From positions 125,188-189,187 of the forward strand of contig NW_023365703.1 of the NCBI RefSeq assembly GCF_000003815.2: DNA of 64,000 nucleotides, in the 5' to 3' direction. The notes below the pieces were generated by a model. It did not search any database. It saw only the letters and a program-made list of their open reading frames with translations, and was not told the DNA's origin. The DNA is from Branchiostoma floridae. Lineage: Eukaryota > Chordata > Leptocardii > Amphioxiformes > Branchiostomatidae. Of this stretch, positions 11,673 to 23,765 are shown in pieces. Numbering within the stretch: position 1 is the first letter of the stretch; each line of letters opens with the position of its first letter. The position numbers were made by a program, and so were the translations under genes.

Positions 11673-12316
11673 AGAAGTATATCATAGAATATCCAGAACC
11701 CCGGGTCTCTCTTGGGTGCATTTTGAGGTTCAAAGTGTACCTTACGTAACTGCCGAGTGGTCGGATGACGGTGCATGGACAATATTGACACTTCCACACC
11801 GGCCTTTTAAACTATCAGACACGAAATGTATTCTAATCTGCACATTATGTTTTGATTCGTATCCCGCCATATGTACCTTCCCTCTCCGTATTTTCCCCGC
11901 CAAATATCACTCATGCCATACCCTTCAGTCATTAGATTAATGGCTTGTATTGTTCTTAGCTTTTCCCTTACATGCCGCCAGACACGTTTGTCCAATCTAT
12001 GAGAGGACAGTTAAAATCTCTTGCCATGATTGTATGGCAGGTGGAGTTTTCTCTAAGCTTAGCCCTTATCTTGAAAGAACATAGACTGTTCTGTAATGTC
12101 GTTTGGGGCAAAAAGAAGAACAAAACAAACTTGTTCACCAGCAATGACGGCATTAACAATTAATAATCTTTCATTTGTATCGTTTCTACAGTTAATTATT
12201 TCACAAGATTTTCTGGGATTCACGAGGATGGCAACACTTTTGCTATGGTTTGTGCCTTGACTATAGATAATAGTTTCCCGAAACATACTATACAAACCTC
12301 TTCCAGACCAAACCAC
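11673..12316 (-). pseudogene. LINE copy 1, endonuclease domain
   Basis: Minus-strand AP-endonuclease-like domain. From 12,316 down: SQGTNHSKSVAILVNP, a VLLFAPND segment, MARDFNCPLIDW (the usual GDFN has Gly changed to Arg), RYIWR, CRLEYI, then APSSDHSAVTL and RDPGFWIFYDILL. The SDHS catalytic His/Asp motif is kept. Two frameshifts interrupt it. In the L1/Tx1 family this domain nicks the target DNA to prime reverse transcription. Confidence 0.75.
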
Positions 12317-12370
12317 AACCTACGACAATTACTGGTGGCACCAAAAGACAAAATAATGAAGGAAGATAAG

Positions 12371-12448
12371 CGTGGCGTAATATTGTTCATAAGGTGTACT
12401 GTGGCGTAATATTCTTCATCAGGTGTAGTGTGGCGTAATATTCTTTAT
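12371..12448 (+). repeat. short tandem repeat, about 30 bp x 3
   Basis: GTGGCGTAATATTCTTCAT and variants occur three times, ending exactly where the LINE at 12,451 begins. The right palindrome arm has a single equivalent near 35,715. Confidence 0.7.
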
Positions 12449-12450
12449 AG

Positions 12451-13693
12451 TCAAGTCAAGTTTATTGCACAACGATTGCAACAGATACAATGTATGGCAA
12501 ATTACGTATAACTAACAACTACAAACTACTTACATCAGTATACTAGTCTAGCAAGATAGAAAATATGGCGGCATAGTGTATTTCACATTGTTAAGGCACT
12601 ACTTCTCTTTTGCATAGCATTATATATAAATTGACCTAGGTGCACAGATATTGAGTCGGGACATGACAGAAGTACATCGAATATTTCTCTGCTTGTTTTA
12701 GGTAATGTTGTTCCGTTATTATACATTGTCAATAACTTTTATTACAATAAGTTCTTCCATTTTTTGAAAATATCATAATCTTAGTTTTTTTCTCTATTTA
12801 TCGACAGTTTCCAAGTGGAACAAAATTCATCTAATCTTTCCAGGCAATTTTGAAGACCCCTTTCTGTTTGTGAAATGAGCACAAGATCGTCTGCCCAAAG
12901 AAGGCTATCTATGGGGATATCTTTTAGGATTACAGGGTCGCATAATGGTGAAGTTAATGTGGCTGGAAGATCATTGACAAATAAATTAAAGAGGAGTGGA
13001 CTTAGATTGCATCCCTGTCGCACACCACAAGAAGATCTGAAGTAATCTGAAAGGCCGTGAGACGTTTTTACACAATACTCTATATTGCTGTACAATTGAT
13101 TGTATAATTCTGAAGAAATTGCCACCTATACCTGACGATAAGACTTTGTAGAATGAGCCATTTCTCCACACAGAGTCAAAGGCTTTTCTGAAGTCTACAA
13201 AGCATGTGTATAGTTTTCCTCCAGGTACAGACAACTGTTTATCAATGAGAGATTTTAGGACAAAGATATTATCACTGGTCCGAAAGTCTTTTCTAAATCC
13301 GGATTGAAAGGGGGACAGAATATTGTTGTTTTCTAAGAGTAGTTGTAAGCGGTTGCTGAGTACTGATGTGAACAACTTTCCGACACAGCTAGAAATGGCA
13401 ATACCTCGGTAATTTGAAGGGTTTGACGGATTGCCGCTTTTGTATATGGGGACAAGAATACTCTGGCTCCATTCGTGTGGGAAATACCCAGAGCTAAGGA
13501 CTATATTAAAGAGTTTATGCAATGGCGGTATAAGTTGTGTATCAGCATTTTTCAACATTTCATTAATGACGGAGTCTGTTCCACACGCTTTGCTGCATTT
13601 TAATTTACGCAGCCCCTGCAAGATTTCTTTATTTGAAATGCTGAAATCTAGCGGTTTTTTTGTAAGTTTTTCTAGCGTGTGGATAATGTGTCA
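12451..13693 (-). mobile_element. non-LTR retrotransposon, 5'-truncated, reverse transcriptase present
   Basis: The 3' end is at 12,451, with AATAAA followed by a TTGACTTGAC tail on the minus strand. The 5' end is near 13,693, where similarity to the right palindrome arm resumes. The right arm lacks this element, so it inserted after the arms formed or was lost from one. It holds most of a reverse transcriptase and a short C-terminal region to about 12,590. The clade is uncertain (jockey/Daphne-like wording). Confidence 0.8.
12590..13690 (-). pseudogene. reverse transcriptase of the 12.5-13.7 kb LINE
   Basis: From 13,690 down: LEKLTKKPLDFSISNKEI, KACGTDSVINEMLK, GYFPHEWSQSILVPIYKSG, NYRGIAISS, SGFRKDFRTSDNIF and CFVDFRKAFDSVW (catalytic Asp). 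After a frameshift near 13,120 come GVRQGCNLSPLLFNLFVNDLP and SLLWADDLVLIS, then KLSINREK. The active-site box reads WADD instead of the common YADD/FADD. An in-frame stop after the thumb and the frameshift show inactivity. Upstream endonuclease is missing through 5' truncation. Confidence 0.85.
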
Positions 13694-14084
13694 AGGCAAA
13701 ACACTCGGGGTCCCTGCCGAGTCATACATTGGTGGTTTTGGCAGCACAGGCATCGCATTTATTTCAAATCGCCAGAGCATTTTATCTTATTGGACAAAGC
13801 ACAAATATTGGAACACTATACCATTTTTTTGGGGGAGGGAGGCAAAAGAGACCGTCTATAGAAGAGTACACCAGCCGACACTCAACATAGACGGGGGCCG
13901 ATACCGCTTGCCAGGCAACTACGATTCTTTACTCGAGTCACGTGTCCCTAGATCATATGCTCAGAGTAATTGATTCATCATTCATAACGAAAGTCGACGA
14001 ATTAGCGACGGAAAATTTGGAGTAAGCAATGTGTTCGTGTTGAATGGCAGTTATAAACTAAAACATGGATTTTAAGATCACAGA

Positions 14085-14515
14085 CGGGCTTTCAAGGTAG
14101 TAGATCCGACCACTTCAACAGTTGGTCGAGATCCTTCTGCAGAATGTTTTGGTCTTCTTTCTTTACAATGGGGTGGCAGAAGATATTATCAGCAAATAAA
14201 AGAAGATGTAACAACTTTAGTGATGTCCTTTATATGTATCAGATGTCCTTTATATGTGCCCTAAGTCACCCTGGCCTTGCCTTTATAGGGTTAGACTTTT
14301 ATAAATCCACAACAAGTTGGCTGATTTTGGTAGAGTCAAGTGAGGAACGCTATCTAATGCTTTTACAAAGTCGAGTATGGCCAAGTCAAAATGTGTACCT
14401 TTGTCAAACCAGGAAAATAGTTCATGGTGAGTGGAAATGAGATGGGATACACAGGACATTTTATCCCTAAACCCATGTTGAGTTTGCATTAAGATGTCAT
14501 AATCCTTCAAGCTTA
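14085..14515 (-). pseudogene. CR1/L2-type reverse transcriptase fragment
   Basis: From 14,510 down: QHGFRDKMSCVSHL, HHELFSWFDKGTHFDLAILDF and VKALDSVPH (KAFD box with F to L). After an internal deletion comes LLLFADNIFCHPIV (FADD changed to FADN), then NILQKDLDQLLKWSDLL. The last part (14,050-14,165) also exists in the right palindrome arm (35,175-35,290), so this LINE piece is older than the arm duplication. Confidence 0.75.
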
Positions 14516-15344
14516 TTCATGCTATCTGTGAACATCATGTTCTCTTTTTTTTTCCTTTCTTTTTAAATAGGATGGTTAAAGGCTCCCCTAAAATCCACAG
14601 GGGCCTTTCCCTCCACAGCGATTGGTTGAAAATAGATTTTAAGACGGGGTTTATCTCTTCCATAAACAGCTAAATTTGGGGAAATAAAACAGCCAAAAAT
14701 ACAAAACATATAAAGCAATAAAACATATCTTCATCGTATATGTTTTTTTTCTAAATCACATTCTTTTTTACTACTCTATTTGTGAAATAAACTAAAATCT
14801 CTGTCTTCTCATATCTGCTTCTCGCGACGGTATAGGGGTTAATCTATTACTGATCACACCCACAGCTTGTCGTTTGTGCGACCTAAAATCTTAAGCGTGT
14901 GCCACTTCACTTGTTAAACCGATAGCAGACCGAAGTTCCTGAATTGAAAACAAAAGCTTCGGCTTGTTGTTGACGGCTTACAAAATACAATGTTATTTCA
15001 AGTTGAAGTTTGAATCATTAAAAGTTCGTGTTTGTTTAATACATTGAAATCATTTACAAGAGGCATTTTAATTACAACGAGCCATCTTGGTCTTTATAAA
15101 AATGTTGAATCAAAAAGGATACGAAAACTCTTAGCTTGTAGCACAAGTTCATTTCAGCTTAGCCATCTTGCACGAATGTCAAAGTTACAAACATCAAAAC
15201 TTTATGATATAAAAATTTAAAGCTAAATTTGTACATCGTGCATTGAATCCAGGTTGTGAAACTTCGGAGAAAACACCTGTTTTTTTATTTGTTCTAAAAT
15301 TAAAAAAAAAAATTATCGATTATGAAATTTCAAGCTTTCAGTGT

Positions 15345-15640
15345 TTCAATATGGATGCTTGCGGGTATTATTGTGTGCAGGGTACTTTTGCTGTTCACAC
15401 GACACTTTCCCACCTTTCCCACGGTGCAAATGACAGTTACGTAAGACACTCACAGAAAGCTGCTTGTACTTAATTAGCTACTTGTTTCTCACGTTAAATT
15501 TGACGGATTGAATAATGATGTTTACCCATGTACCATCTAGTCTATTGTTGTATAGAAGATGTTTGTTGTTTCCACGACCCATCAGGACCTTTCCCACCGT
15601 GTAACGTGCACTGAAGTGAGCAACGATTAAATCGCTTAAT
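15345..15640 (+). repeat. satellite monomers in family A copy 3
   Basis: Two diverged monomers, including GTTACGTAAGACACTC at about 15,437. Confidence 0.7.
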
Positions 15641-16851
15641 TAAGCTTAACAACAAAAGCTACAATTATAACACACGAATAATTTCCAAACAAAATTTAAA
15701 CTATAATCTTACGCTTTGCCCGAGACATACAGCAAAGGGTCAAAGCAAGTTTGGATAATAAGAAGGGTAGTCAAAAATCCTTAAAGTAACAGTCTTCTTT
15801 TTTGCTACGTCAAAACAGCTGAAATTCCACACAAAAATAAGAAGTTACGAAGATACAACTTTCAAATAATGAGTGTGAGAAAGCCTTTGCTGAAATTCAT
15901 GTTTGAATAAATGGAAACAGCATTCCGCCTTGTAACGATGATATTTATACCTCACTAACGACACCATTTTGTTTTGATTCTTGAGCTGAAGTGACCTAAG
16001 CAAAAACCCAGAAGACAGAAAACAGTAAAATCCATTGAATCCCATTCACAGTTCATCCTTTGCCTTTTAAAATTTAGCTAGAAAAGTGAAGTATTGGTAT
16101 TCTATAAACCACGATCCTATTATCCTCAAACTCGGCGTTGGGATGTCTTATGCGTTTCTTGGGCGCAAACTACCCCGGCGCCGCTAACTTTTGAAGAACT
16201 TCCAAAAGTTAAAACCAGGGGTGGAATAAGATAATCCAATTATTACATAACAATATGTCTTTTTACGAATGTCACATCTTAAGGCTGGACAGGAAAGCTT
16301 TGATCATTGCATTGAACAAAAGCAAACAACCCGACAAAGACTCACGCGCGAGTCTCATTAGAAAAAAGAAAGATAAACAATATCCCCATTTGTCTGCCTT
16401 AAATAGTCGTCTATCCCCAAGCTCTAATGGTGGGATTCTGCCGCAGGAACTGAAACGTGACTTTAGTTTAAGGCGGGCGCTACACCGTCACGTACCCGCC
16501 TAATCACATCAACCCTGTCCCCTTAGATCTCATATACATGGACAATTCAAAGAGGGGTAAAATATTATGCCTGAGCTGTCGCACAGTACAGACAAAACTG
16601 CAACCAATCTCTAGTTGTTGGCATGCACAAGCTGGCATTATTAGTGTCATAAGTTGAAATATGTAGAACAGCGGCTTTGCAAAAGGAGTCAGGCTTATAA
16701 ACATACGGTCAAAAATGCATTCCTAATCTTTCTCCTAAATAAAGTCACATATTTTATGTAACCATTATAATTTGTATTTCTATTACGAAAAATGGTACCA
16801 AAAATGCTATAGGGTATTGCATGCATAATGGAATAGAAAAAATTGCGTCGG

Positions 16852-16995
16852 AACTTACCGGTATGTTTTGTTGTCGATGCAGTTGGGTGTATCAGCAACC
16901 TGCCCTCTCTCCGACTGTACAAACGATCTATATGACCTGCGTATAAATAACAGGGTTCCGTGTAAAAGTCATTGGAATCTACTAATCTGATTGGT
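16852..16995 (-). promoter_or_regulatory. promoter/exon-1/splice-donor module, copy 3
   Basis: Minus strand: CCAAT at 16,990-16,994 and again at 16,971-16,975, TTATTTATACGC TATA box near 16,940, ACAGTCGGAGAGAGG exon core, then AACATACCGGTAAGTT (GTAAGT = 16,853-16,858). This is the most promoter-like of the seven copies. Confidence 0.55.
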
Positions 16996-17694
16996 TCGGT
17001 TTGACGTCAGCTCTACTTGTGGTATTAGGTGAGATAGGGGTAAACAGTAAGAACTGCTGTGATTGCATATCAAAACTACCAGGCCTTTGTAGTAATGGTC
17101 TCGAATCAATTCAAATTTGAAGAGGGTAGAATACCATCATGAACCTTGTATAATTTTAGGGACTGCAGGGCATCAATAAACTTGGGTTATTTGCCATTCA
17201 AAACGCTAAGAGTTCTAGAAGAGATGAGGCTTTACAAAGAAACGGTCAAGGGAAATACACAGACTTTCTCAGGGGTAGTCAGGCTACGGGGATTTAGGCT
17301 ATGGGGGACAGAGGTGTCTGGAAGGAGAGGGTGGACTTGGTCTGGGCAAACAGCTCCCCTCCCATCCACGGGTGCCTTTCCCCTCCACAGTGATTGGTTA
17401 AAAAAATAGAGCCTAAGATAGGGTTTATCTCTTCCCTAAACAGCTTAATAAAAATGTTGAACCAAAAAGGAGACAAAACCTCTTTGGGAGTACAAGTTCA
17501 TTGTAGCTTAGTCATTTTCAACGAGTGCCAAAGTTACAAACATCAGAACTTCGTGATATAACAAATTGAACCAAGCTTGTTAAAATTTGTAGATCATGCA
17601 TTAAATTCTGGTGGTTAAACTTTAGAGAAGGACACCTATTTTTCATGTGTTCTCAAATTTAAAAAAAAAATTATCGATCATGAAATTTTAAGCT

Positions 17695-18005
17695 TTCAGT
17701 GTTTCAATATGGATGCTTGCGGGTATTATTGTGTGCAGGGCACTCTTGCTGTTCACACGACGCTTTCCTCCCTTTCCCACGGTGCAAATGACAGTTACGT
17801 AAGACACTCACAGAAAGCTGTCGGTACTTAATTAGCTACTTGTTTCTCACGTTAAATTTGACGGATTGAATAATGATGTTTACCCATGTACCATCTAGTC
17901 TATTGTTGTATAGAAGATATTTGTTGTTCCCACGACCCATCAGGACCTTTCCCACCGTGTAACGTGCACTGAAGTGAGCGACGATTAAAACGCTTAACCA
18001 AGCTC
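17695..18005 (+). repeat. satellite monomers in family A copy 4
   Basis: Nearly the same as 15,345-15,640, with GTTACGTAAGACACTC at about 17,797. Confidence 0.7.
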
Positions 18006-18784
18006 TACAACAAAAGCTACCATTATCACAACATATAAACTCCAAATTTTAACTTTGATAAACTTGAAATCTTATGATTTGCCTGACACAAAACCAGAAT
18101 CTTTAAAGCGTGGTCTGATGTTTAGCAGGGTAGCAAGGCAGCCAAAAGTTTATGATCGTCCTTCCGGCTTTAGTTTAAATACTGAATTATTGATATTTTA
18201 TTGACCGCAATACTATAAGCCTTATACGTAGATTCATGATTTATTATGGTTCTGCTTGGCACAAACTACATCGGCATTGCTATATTTAGGGAACTAAGAT
18301 GAGCCCATTGTTAATTATCAACACGGCTTTCCGCGAATGTCAAGTCGTAAGCCTGGACAGGGAAGTTTGAACCATCGCATTGACAAGAAATCCTTTAAAA
18401 AAATAGAACAACGGGAAACAGCACGACAAAATCGCACTAGCGTTGTCTCCTGAGGTCTTAAGTCATTGATATTTTAAAGATGATTTAAAAAATTTCAGAA
18501 CTTGTACAGGATACAGACAAATCTAACAAATCTTTAAATGAGGTTGAAGGAAGGATCATGAAGGAATTATTAGCATTTAATTTGAAAACAAATATAACAC
18601 GGATGCAAAAAGTAAGGCTTCTTAATGCGGTCAGAAAATGCATTACGCGTCCTTCTCTAAAATAAGGACCACGTGTTCTGCATAACAGATATACTTGTCA
18701 TTTCTATCCATAAGAATGGTACCAAAAAATGTAACAGAGTATTGCAAGCTTGATGGAAAAGAACAATCGTCAAGAAGGTCTAAT

Positions 18785-19592
18785 TTTTGGTAGTGTTTGC
18801 GGGTATGTGTCTTTATATGTGTGTTTGTAGAGGATCATCATAACTCGAGAACGCCTAGCTGGAATCTATCGATATGGTATGTGAGAAGATTTTGGCAATC
18901 TAGCCTCTTGTAACTATACTGCAAAGGAACTTATGGTATCGTATCTCCAGTTCTGGATCTGCTTTGGTCATAAATTTTGAGTGGTAGCTAACTCTTGGGG
19001 TAGAGAGTGCGTGTTGAGCGTTAGGGTCCCCTAGCGATTTGATTTAGAAATGCGGGGCCGGACTTCAAAAGGTTTTATCTCAAGGAGGGATTCACGGGCA
19101 GTCATGAATTTGTAGTCAAACATGCAATTCAGAATCTAATTTGCAGAATTGATTAGGGAATTTCTACACACGCTTTTTTATTCATTTTTCTCGATTGAAA
19201 CATTTGAAATTTGCAACGGATAAAGAAAATAATATCAATAAATATTATGCAGATAAAGACGTAATGCGCACAATTGATGTGCTAATGCTATAAACCCATT
19301 GTGGTAAATGACGTGAATTTTTTACTTGTGGCATTCGGAAGTTATGTGCGTGTGAACATAATTAATATTCATTCTAAAAATGAGGACCTTATTTACGCAA
19401 AGAATAAGGAAATGTGATGAAATCCTTCTTTCTTTCCATAGATTTCGTACGTCTGTTATTTGGGTGGAGGACTGGTATATTTTATGCAAATGAAAACCTT
19501 ATCTATTCACTTCATGACAAGCAATATTAATACACCGTTGTTAAGGTTAAAATTATTTGGCGAAGGTATGGTTTCGTGGAACTCTAGTTAAT
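18785..19592. mobile_element. family B dispersed element, left palindrome arm
   Basis: Shares CATAACTCGAGAACGCC, the AATCTAATTTGCAGAATTGAT phrase type and a GAACTCTAGTTAAT end with the 1,057-bp element at 10,613. Its 5' end is unclear. An inverted counterpart is in the right arm at 33,880-34,600. Confidence 0.65.
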
Positions 19593-19599
19593 TACTGGA

Positions 19600-20640
19600 T
19601 CTGCCAGACCTTTAGACATAAACACTCGAATCTATTCAAATTTTAAGTAGGTGGTATACTATTTTAAAGTAAGTCTAGTTTAAACAAACATCGGTGCAAT
19701 TATAAACTGGGGCTATTTTCCCATGTGCCTTCAAAATTACATCCTGGTAATAATCAGGTTAAAGAATAACTCATTGAACATGGTAAAACGGGCATCTCTC
19801 TAAATCTACGGACCGTTTGCGACCCCTGCGACTGGGCATCTGGCAGAACACACGACGAATTTCAACGTTAACACTGAATTTTTTTGGCTTGTGTGTTTTG
19901 TTTCCTTTCAAGGTAACCTAAGGCTGTCATGTCAGAGAAGAGACCATTTTACGCGATTACGTCTACTATAAAAAACTCTTATTCATATTAGTAAAAGCTA
20001 ATACTAACAGCCACAAATGACAATATATTATACATATTGTCCATGTAATATGTTGTTCAAAACCGCTTTCTTCCTTGCCACTCTAATTTTAAACTGATAT
20101 TTTCTCATACTAGCTTTTTGCGACAGTATCTATCACTAATCAAAACATGTCGTTCGTGCGACCTAACACCGTACGCGCGTCACCAATAGCTGACCGTAGA
20201 TGGGACTGGGGGAGCCAAACTGGGCGCAAGGGTCTCAACCCCACGTAACCTTTTCTCGAGTACAGGCGCTACCTAACAACCCAAAGATCGTGACCATACC
20301 TGTTCAGAACACGATATATCAAAACCAGTTGTTCGCGTTTCTGAGAAAACATAATCACCATGATATACGTTATGGAGATAATCAAAATAAACAAGTTTCT
20401 GTCTCCAATTTAAAAAAAAAATATGCGTAATGTGACATGTATACTACCGTCGCAAAAACACCAGGGCTTCAATAAATAACAATTGCACTTAACTTGTTAA
20501 AATCAGTGCATGCAGTATCTAATCACGGGTTGTTAACCTTGAAAATGACAGCTTTTTAGACATGCATTCGTATTAAAGTTCAAATCTTATTACTATCAAC
20601 GATCATGAAAACAAGAGTTTTAATATTGATACCGCCGCTA
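19600..20640. repeat. palindrome 2 left-arm segment without genes
   Basis: Matches the right arm at 31,380-33,880 in inverted order, apart from the right-arm insertions and an assembly gap. No coding sequence is seen; a 76-codon frame at 20,200 has no support. Confidence 0.6.
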
Positions 20641-20869
20641 TCGTTATATGTGGGGTAATCTTATCGTTCTAATGACCCTTTCTCACGGTGCAATGTGAAG
20701 TAACGTCGCGAGAGACTTACATGAAGTTGCCTCTGCGATCGTAAAGCTCGTACAGTCAGGGCTGATCAACTAGCATGTGGCTGTTGCAGAGCTAGAGGGT
20801 TATTGCTATTATTACAGTGATAAAGACAAATGCAATACCGTTGTATTAAAGAGAAATCTTAACAAAATA

Positions 20870-21780
20870 CTAGAAAGGCCGACATTTGCTTGAGAGCAAA
20901 TACAGCATATTTCAGCCATCTCCCTCCCCATGCAACAATAGACTATTTCAAAATCACCCATTTGAAAAATCACTTTTACTAATGACGGTTTAACCCAAAA
21001 ATGAATGTTACAAAATTCCCCCGTTCAAGAATGGACTCCAGTGCACCCTATGTGAACTTGCACAATAGACCAGTCCAGAAATACTCCCATTGAAACCTTG
21101 GCCTTTTGAATAAGAAACCAAATCCAAAATTGAATTTAGCAAAAAAGGTCCCAGTGCATGAAAAGGTATAATAGACCAGTCTAAAAACACTTCCACTAAA
21201 AATTGAATTTTGAATCATCACCCGTCCAAACTGAATTTGAAAAAATCCCCCTTCCGTGTGCAAGAAATGGACTCTTCCATGTAAAGTAGAGCAGTCCAAA
21301 AATACATCCGCTAAAATAGGACTTTGACATAATCACTGAAGTCCCAAAAAATTTTAAAAAAAGCCAATGGATTTTTAAAAATCCCCCCTCCATGCAAGAA
21401 TGGACTCTTCCAGCACACCCATTTAAAATTGCAAATTAGACCAGTCCAAAAATAACCCTGCTGAAAGACTTTGACAAACTAGAAGTCACCAAAGTCCAAA
21501 ATATGAATTTAAAAAAATCCCCCCTCCGTGCGAGAATAGACTCTTCCAGCACACCTTCTGTAAAACTGCAAAATAGACCTGTCCAAAAATACACCCACTG
21601 AAAGACTTCACCAGTCCGAGGATGAATGTAAAAAAAAAATGAACCCCTCCGTGTTAGAATGGACTCTTCCAGATAACACCGGACTCGCTGATTGGCTGTC
21701 ACCCCCCCCCTCTTTAGGATATAGATTCAGGCTAAGTGATTGGTTACCTATCTAATTAGATTAAACAGACATATATGCCA
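20870..21780. repeat. GAATGGACTC tandem family, about 130-bp period
   Basis: GAATGGACTCTTCCA-type phrases recur near 21,028, 21,263, 21,400, 21,532 and 21,655, alternating with CCAGTCCAAAAATA and TTTGACATAATCACC phrases. The block ends in a TGATTGGCTG / TGATTGGTTACC stretch. Related arrays are at 22,590-22,990 and 46,520-47,280. It lies in a 2.9-kb segment missing from the right palindrome arm. Confidence 0.8.
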
Positions 21781-22485
21781 GAAGGTGCAATCTGCAGCTG
21801 GGGTCAACGACCTTAAGGTCATTGACCCCTGTGGCTATTGGAAAATGACAAAAAATCCCCAAATCTATCATTTTGACGTAGTCTATGACAAAAATTATAC
21901 ATGTGTCATTTGAATAAATATCTAGTGCACCATTTTACCAAAATTTAGGTCATTTGGTTTTAAAGCCAGAGCACAAGAGCCAAAAGTGTACTTTTTGGTC
22001 ATAAAATGGCCAAATAATCGCAAAATTAAGCATTTTGTTGTACTGTATGCCTCAACTGTTATTGAATCCATGTGCGCATATGTCTAGGGCACTCCTATAC
22101 TAAATGTCAGGTCATCCGGTTCTAAAACCAAGGTACAGGAGCCAAAAGTGTCCTTTTTTGGTCAAAAAATGACCAAAAAATCGCAAAAATAAGCATTTCG
22201 TTATACTGTACACCAAAAGTGGTATTGAATTTATATGGGGGAATTATCAAGGCACATCTGTGACAAATTTCAGCTCATTCGGTTATAATACCAGGGTACA
22301 GGGGGCCCAAATATACAGTTTTGGTCTTAAGATGACCAAAAAACCTTAATAAAATCATTTTAAAGGCAGATATGAAAAAAATGAAAAAAACGTCTGGGGG
22401 TATTGGCCCACTCTACCCTTGTGTCAAATTTCAAGTCAATCGGTTCAAGAACAACGGAGATACCGTGTTCCGAAGATTTGACAGG

Positions 22486-22516
<31 letters not shown>

Positions 22517-23765
22517 AACATTACGAATACAATATATTTCACCATACCTATGGTATGGCTGAAATATAAAAAATGGATTTTTTAAAAAGCCCCCTCTATG
22601 CAAGAATGGACTCTTCCAGAACACCCATGTAAAATTGCAAATTAGACCAGTCCAAAAATAACCCTACTGAAAGACTTTGACAAACTAGAAGTCACCAAAG
22701 TCCAAAATATGAATTTTGAAAAATCCCCCTCCGTGCGAGAATAGACTCTTCCAGCACACATTCTGTAAAATTGCAAAATAGACCTGTCCAAAAATACATC
22801 CACTGAAAGACTTCACCAGTCCAATGATGAATTTTTAAAAAAGAAATGAACCCCTCCGTGTAAGAATGGACTCTTCCAGATAACACCGGGCTCGCTGATT
22901 GGCTGCCATCCCCCCCCCCCCTTTAGGATATAGATTCGGGCTAAGTGATTGGTTACCTATCTAATTAGATTAAATAGACATATATGCCAGTAGGTGCAAT
23001 CTGCAGCTGGGGGTCAACGACCTTAAGGTCATTGACCCCTCTGGCAATTGGAAAATGACAAAAAAATCCCCAAATATATCATTTTGACGTAGTCTATGAC
23101 AAAAATTATACATGTGTCATTTGAATAAATATCTAGTGCACCCTTTTACCAAAATTTAGGTCATTTGGTTTTAAAACCAGAGCACAAGAGCCAAAAGTTT
23201 ACTTTTTGGTCATAAAATGGCCAAATAATCGTAAAATTAAGCATTTTGTTGTACTGTATGCCTCAAGTGTTATTGAATCCATGTGCGCACATGTCTAGGG
23301 CACTCCTATACCAAATTTCAGGTCATCCGGTTCTAAAACCAAGGTACAGGAGCCAAAAGTGTCCTTTTTTGGTAAAAAAATGACCAAAAAATCGCAAAAA
23401 AAGCATTTCCTTATACTGTACACCAAACGTGATATTGAATCTATATGGGGGATTTATCAAGGCACATCTGTGCCAAATCTCAGCTCATTCGGTTCTAATA
23501 CCAGGGTACAGGGGGCCCAAATATACAGTTTTGGTCTTAAGATGACCCAAAAACCTTAATAAAATCATTTAAGAGACAGATATGGGAAAAATGAAAAAAA
23601 CGTCCGAGGGTATTGGCCCACTCTACCCTTGTGCCAAATTTCAAGTCATTCGGTTGAGAAACAACGGAGATACCGTGTTCTGAAGATTTGACAGGAGAAA
23701 GAAAGAAAGAAGAAAGAAAGAAACATTACGAATACAATATATTTCACCATACCTATGGTATGGCT
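21565..23765 (+). repeat. tandem duplication of a ~1.2-kb non-coding element with terminal hairpin
   Basis: 21,565-22,570 is repeated at 22,765-23,765 with high identity. Each copy holds a ladder of about 160-bp sub-repeats built on CAAATTTCAGGTCATTCGGT (near 21,940, 22,100, 22,262 and 22,425 in the first copy). This is followed by a GAAA microsatellite (22,488-22,516 and 23,695-23,722) and a near-perfect palindrome, ATTTCACCATACC-TA-TGGTATGGCTGAAAT (22,540-22,568 and 23,738-23,766). This looks like a non-autonomous element ending in a hairpin; its class is unknown. Confidence 0.75.

Larger units (their letters stand above)
6330..12320 (-). mobile_element. L1/Tx1-type LINE, copy 1, decayed and split by later insertions
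   Basis: Minus-strand ORF2 remains in three separated pieces: the endonuclease at 11,673-12,316, the segment before and into the reverse transcriptase at 9,877-10,612, and the rest of the reverse transcriptase at about 6,340-7,293. The separating DNA is a dispersed 1,057-bp element (10,613-11,669) and a CR1-like LINE (7,294-9,876). Across both junctions the reading frame resumes as expected for this family, which fixes the insertion points. Several frameshifts and stops show the copy is dead. L1/Tx1 assignment rests on motif order and wording (SSDHS, RWHE.G.K.T.YF, PGTDG, LLNTDYKI, FRKAFDT, GVRQG). Confidence 0.85.
14570..18060 (+). repeat. tandem duplication of family A, about 2.75 kb apart
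   Basis: 14,575-15,720 is repeated directly at 17,345-18,060. Shared landmarks: the CTTTCCC-TCCACAG-GATTGGTT block (14,605 and 17,380), AAAATGTTGAA.CAAAAAGGA (15,100 and 17,450) and satellite monomers (15,345-15,640 and 17,695-18,005). Between them lie the family A body and a promoter module (16,852-16,995). Confidence 0.75.

Noticed and set aside
18785-19592. Possible Helitron call for family B
   Set aside because: The CTAG end fits, but a clear 3' hairpin and a TC start are lacking; left unclassified.
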